From assembly GCA_002726245.1 (NCBI GenBank), contig PBSM01000251.1, positions 1-37,399 of the forward strand: 37,399 nt of DNA, written 5' to 3'. The position numbers and the translations under genes were made by a program. Every line of letters begins with the position of its first letter. Positions within the stretch are counted from its first letter, which is position 1. Shown piece after piece: positions 35,374 through 37,399 of this stretch. Source of the stretch: Planctomycetaceae bacterium (GTDB taxonomy: Bacteria > Planctomycetota > Planctomycetia > Pirellulales > Pirellulaceae). Below the pieces are notes generated by a model, which was given only the letters and a program-made list of their open reading frames with translations, was not told where the DNA came from and did no database searches.

Positions 35374-36357
35374 GTGACCTTTACGATCGCCTGCCTGTTG
35401 ACGCTGATTTCGGTGGACCCGCTGCAGCGCTTCGAGGCGACGCAGCCTCACATGGGGACCTCCTTTGCGATCTCGCTTTACGCTCCCGATAGGGCGACAG
35501 CAGACAAATGCTTCGCTGCGGCCTTCAACTGCGTCGCCGAGCTGAACCGGATCATGAGCGACTACGATCCGGAAAGCGAAGTGAGCCGACTATCCTCATC
35601 CTCGCCACACGCGACGCCCGTCCAGGTCAGCGATGACCTATTCAAAGTTTTGTGGCAAGCCCACCGTCTGAGTGTCGAAACTGAAGGTGCATTTGACGTT
35701 ACGGTCGGTCCACTCACGAAGCTGTGGCGACGCGCACGGCGCCGAAAGCAGCTACCCGATGCAACACGTCTCGCGAAGGCTCGCGCGTCTGTCGGCTACA
35801 AACTGCTCAAGTTGGGGCCAGACGACCAGACGGCCCAACTAGTTCGTGCGGGAATGCGACTCGATTTGGGCGGTATCGCGAAGGGGCACGCGGTCGATGA
35901 GGCGATGGCAGCAATTCGAACGTTTGGAGTGACTCAGGTCCTAGTCAACGCTGGCGGCGACATCGTGATCGGAGACGCACCGCCGGGAGAGCTCGGCTGG
36001 AAAATTGGTGTCGCCGCACTCCAACCCGACGAGCCGCCCAGCCAAGTCTTAACGCTCGTCGACTGCTCGGTTGCCACCTCGGGTGACGCCTGGCAGTACG
36101 TCGAACTCGGCGGCAAACGCTATTCCCACATTCTTGACCCTCGAACCGGGCTTGGCCTGACTCGACGAAGCAGCGTCACCATTATCGCCCCTTCTGGCCT
36201 ACTCGCTGACAGTCTCGCGTCGGCCGTCAGCGTTCTTGGTCCTGAGCGAGGGATAGAGTTGCTCGACAAATCGCCAACGATTTCGGGAGTCATGATCGTG
36301 AAGGCCGGAGCCGAGACACTGACGCATACATCAAGCGAGTTCCCCAGCGTCGATTAG
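35374..36357 (+). CDS. apbE: FAD:protein FMN transferase (ApbE family)
   Basis: 327 residues from GTG 35374, chosen for the aggag 8 bases upstream and the lack of an ATG start before homology begins. It transfers FMN from FAD to Thr/Ser of periplasmic or membrane flavoproteins with Mg2+. Visible motifs: MGTSF (27-31), AFDVTVGPLTKLW (106-118), LDLGGIAKGHAVD (163-175; FAD and metal binding), VNAGGDIVIG (191-200), TSGD (235-238), YSHILDPRTG (250-259) and LADSLASAVSVLG (277-289), so all usual elements are present and the length is normal. The N-terminus (TIACLLTLISV) is a short hydrophobic export signal without a clear lipobox. No Nqr, Rnf or other target flavoprotein lies nearby, so its substrate is elsewhere. 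It stands alone, divergent from the giant gene. Confidence 0.95.
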   Translation: MTFTIACLLTLISVDPLQRFEATQPHMGTSFAISLYAPDRATADKCFAAAFNCVAELNRIMSDYDPESEVSRLSSSSPHATPVQVSDDLFKVLWQAHRLSVETEGAFDVTVGPLTKLWRRARRRKQLPDATRLAKARASVGYKLLKLGPDDQTAQLVRAGMRLDLGGIAKGHAVDEAMAAIRTFGVTQVLVNAGGDIVIGDAPPGELGWKIGVAALQPDEPPSQVLTLVDCSVATSGDAWQYVELGGKRYSHILDPRTGLGLTRRSSVTIIAPSGLLADSLASAVSVLGPERGIELLDKSPTISGVMIVKAGAETLTHTSSEFPSVD

Positions 36358-36449
36358 GTGGTTACTGCCGGAACTTTATCTGCAACGCGCTAGCTTGCGG
36401 AGCCCGTGTCGGCGTCCGACAATGTCGTTTCACTCATTGTGGGCACGAC
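36358..36449. other. Intergenic, small palindromes
   Basis: tgtcgg-cgt-ccgaca at about 36409-36423 forms a 6-bp stem after apbE, without a T-run. Nothing else is recognised. Confidence 0.35.
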
Positions 36450-36480
36450 ATGTTTGCGAAGCTGGATGTTTGCGAAGCTG
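36450..36480 (+). repeat. 16-bp tandem duplication over the comM start
   Basis: atgtttgcgaagctg occurs at 36450 and again at 36466, 16 bases apart. The first ATG reads out of frame (MFAKLDVCEA), the second opens the comM frame. Confidence 0.85.
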
Positions 36481-36654
36481 AATACATTCTCGCTGTTGGG
36501 CATTGAGGCTTTGCCTGTTGAGGTCGAAGTCGATGTCTCGCCGGGCGCAGTTCCGAAGACGGTGCTGGTAGGGTTGCCGGAAGCGGCAGTTAAAGAGAGC
36601 ACGCATCGAGTCGTTATCAATCTCGCGCCGGCGTGTTTCCATTCAGATAGGTAA
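36466..36654 (+). pseudogene. comM: ComM/YifB Mg-chelatase-like protein, 5' fragment
   Basis: ATG 36466 opens MFAKLNTFSLLGIEALPVEV, then SPGAVPKTVLVGLPEAAVKE and STHR, the conserved start of the YifB/ComM family (branch-migration helicase linked to natural transformation; full length about 500 aa). After STHR the sequence jumps directly to VVINLAPA, skipping about 17 residues that normally separate these motifs; both sides share a His/Asp-Arg-Val codon context, suggesting deletion between short repeats. Homology ends at about 36634; the last residues (CFHSDR) come from the abutting recombinase. The AAA+ ATPase part is missing. Only about 55 residues survive. Confidence 0.85.
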
Positions 36655-37211
36655 CCGAGGAATCGCCAACAACTGGTAGGATCTCCACAGACTCTAGTCG
36701 GGTTCTTGGCTGATTCCCACTCCCGCCGGTGTCCACGAAGTAGCACACAATCTTCTCAATTACACTCCTCAATAATTCCGCTTTTCGACGATCCGAGGCA
36801 TCACCGGTCACGGCGTTTTTTGCTCTCGCAATTGCTTCTCTTCGGAGTTCCAGTTCACCCAATACCGAGTGGAGATCGCAACTAAGGTCGTGCAACTGAT
36901 CCCGGATATCGCTCATTTCGGATTCGAGACGCACAATCTTGGCATTTGCCTTGTCGATGGCGCCGGTCGCCGACGCCGACAAATTCAAGATCCGCTCCGT
37001 CAAACTCGTGTGCTCGTCATCCAGTTGTTGCAGCCTCTCTGTGAGTTCAGGTATACGCTCTTTGTGAATGAAGATGTAGAGAGCGACAATTGGCATGATG
37101 GCACGTTCTCGTTGCGACTTAGTTGGTGGCGTCTTCCCGTAAGTGCCATACGTTCCACAGAAGTATGAACGATAGCCGTCGGGGGAGTTCCATGCCCGCA
37201 TCGGCTTCTGG
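36617..37211 (-). pseudogene. Large serine recombinase, C-terminal fragment
   Basis: The minus frame runs from the IS3 boundary (37211) to a TGA at 36617-36619. YRSYFCGTYGTYGK resembles the zinc-ribbon strand of large serine recombinases. A long coiled coil follows (ELTERLQQLDDEHTSLTERI ... LESEMSDIRDQLHDL ... ELELRREAIARAKNAV), then a closing VIEKIVCYFV ... RLESVEILPVVGDSS module typical of these enzymes. The catalytic N-terminal domain is missing, removed by the IS3 insertion or lying beyond the window. Its last codons (NTPARD) are on the opposite strand of comM-like sequence, so the recombinase 3' end and the comM junction coincide, as expected if it integrated there. The start of the open frame (LDQSLGGGH) is IS3 sequence, not recombinase. 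Confidence 0.65.
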
Positions 37212-37399
37212 TGACCACCCCCCAGACTTTGATCCAGCACGAGTGAGAGAATCGGGGTTAAGTAATTCGACTGTGTTCTGGAGGCTGAGGCGTAGCCGAG
37301 GCCGGAGGAACACAGCCGGCCGCATAGGCGGCGGGGGTTTGATAGTCTAATGCACTGTGGATGCGGCGATAGTTGTAATCCAGCTGCCAGCGGTCGATC
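37212..37399 (-). mobile_element. IS3-family insertion sequence, right end, partial
   Basis: The tip tgaccaccccccagac at 37212 is followed by the transposase 3' end. The element continues beyond the window. It interrupts the serine recombinase fragment. Confidence 0.65.
37258..37399 (-). CDS. IS3-family transposase OrfB, C-terminal end (partial)
   Basis: The frame from the window edge to TAA 37258-37260 reads IDRWQLDYNYRRIHSALDYQ, then TPAAYAAGCVPPAS. The pattern (W...YN..RPHSALxYxTPxxFA) is the end of the DDE integrase domain of IS3-group OrfB. Only about 46 residues are present; Ile replaces the usual Pro in RPHSAL, a conservative oddity. Whether the element is intact cannot be judged here. 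Confidence 0.85.
   Translation of the reverse strand, partial: IDRWQLDYNYRRIHSALDYQTPAAYAAGCVPPASATPQPPEHSRIT

Overview
This window looks like planctomycete DNA, probably from a Pirellulaceae/Rhodopirellula-type organism. The grounds are a giant LEPR-XLL-type secreted protein with a dockerin end, an ECF-type sigma factor fragment directly followed by a Hanks-type Ser/Thr kinase, a short secreted Dabb-family gene, and ISAzo13 and IS3 family elements. No taxonomic marker such as rRNA is present, so this is inference from gene types.

Layout. (1) 1-3052: a cut-off secreted Dabb gene on the minus strand; an unrecognised minus-strand coding remnant; a sigma factor that keeps only its C-terminal half; and an intact membrane Ser/Thr kinase. 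(2) 3219-6605: a graveyard of mobile DNA around tRNA-Pro(CGG) and tRNA-Lys(UUU). A Prim-Pol (DNA primase/polymerase) pseudogene is split by a decayed 1.3-kb ISAzo13-family element flanked by a 6-bp repeat, and a frameshifted, 3'-truncated tyrosine integrase lies just beyond tRNA-Lys. (3) 6606-34916: one uninterrupted minus-strand gene of 28.3 kb (9436 aa), three quarters of the window. (4) 34917-35373: intergenic region with a good sigma70-like promoter for the giant gene. (5) 35374-36357: an ApbE flavin transferase. (6) 36450-37399: a comM (YifB) 5' fragment abutting the C-terminal half of a large serine recombinase, which is itself cut by an IS3-family element running off the window.

The giant protein is the main item. 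Its N-terminus carries the LERRELLA motif. It has a metzincin-like domain whose three zinc histidines are all replaced, several pre-peptidase C-terminal (PPC) type beta-sandwiches, parallel beta-helix-like stretches, tandem Ig/cadherin-like domains and a C-terminal dockerin-like calcium-binding module. Between these are about 39 copies of a roughly 100-residue repeat made of an A half (DGxTFxIxDG...FEFDxDG) and a B half (FTxxxTxxxVAxxIxxAIxxAxLGL...LGGTxxH). Read in order, A and B halves do not simply alternate. They nest like brackets (A A A B B B), and whole arrays sit inside other domains: a GEVED domain and a MAM-like jelly-roll domain each appear to be split, by about 0.94 and 1.6 thousand residues. 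This nested organisation is the most unusual structure in the window.

The flanks contain many broken genes (Dabb, sigma, Prim-Pol, two integrases, comM, two transposases), while the kinase, ApbE and giant gene are open. The window is therefore a repeatedly invaded accessory region around one very large exported structural protein. No defence system, CRISPR array or biosynthetic cluster is visible.
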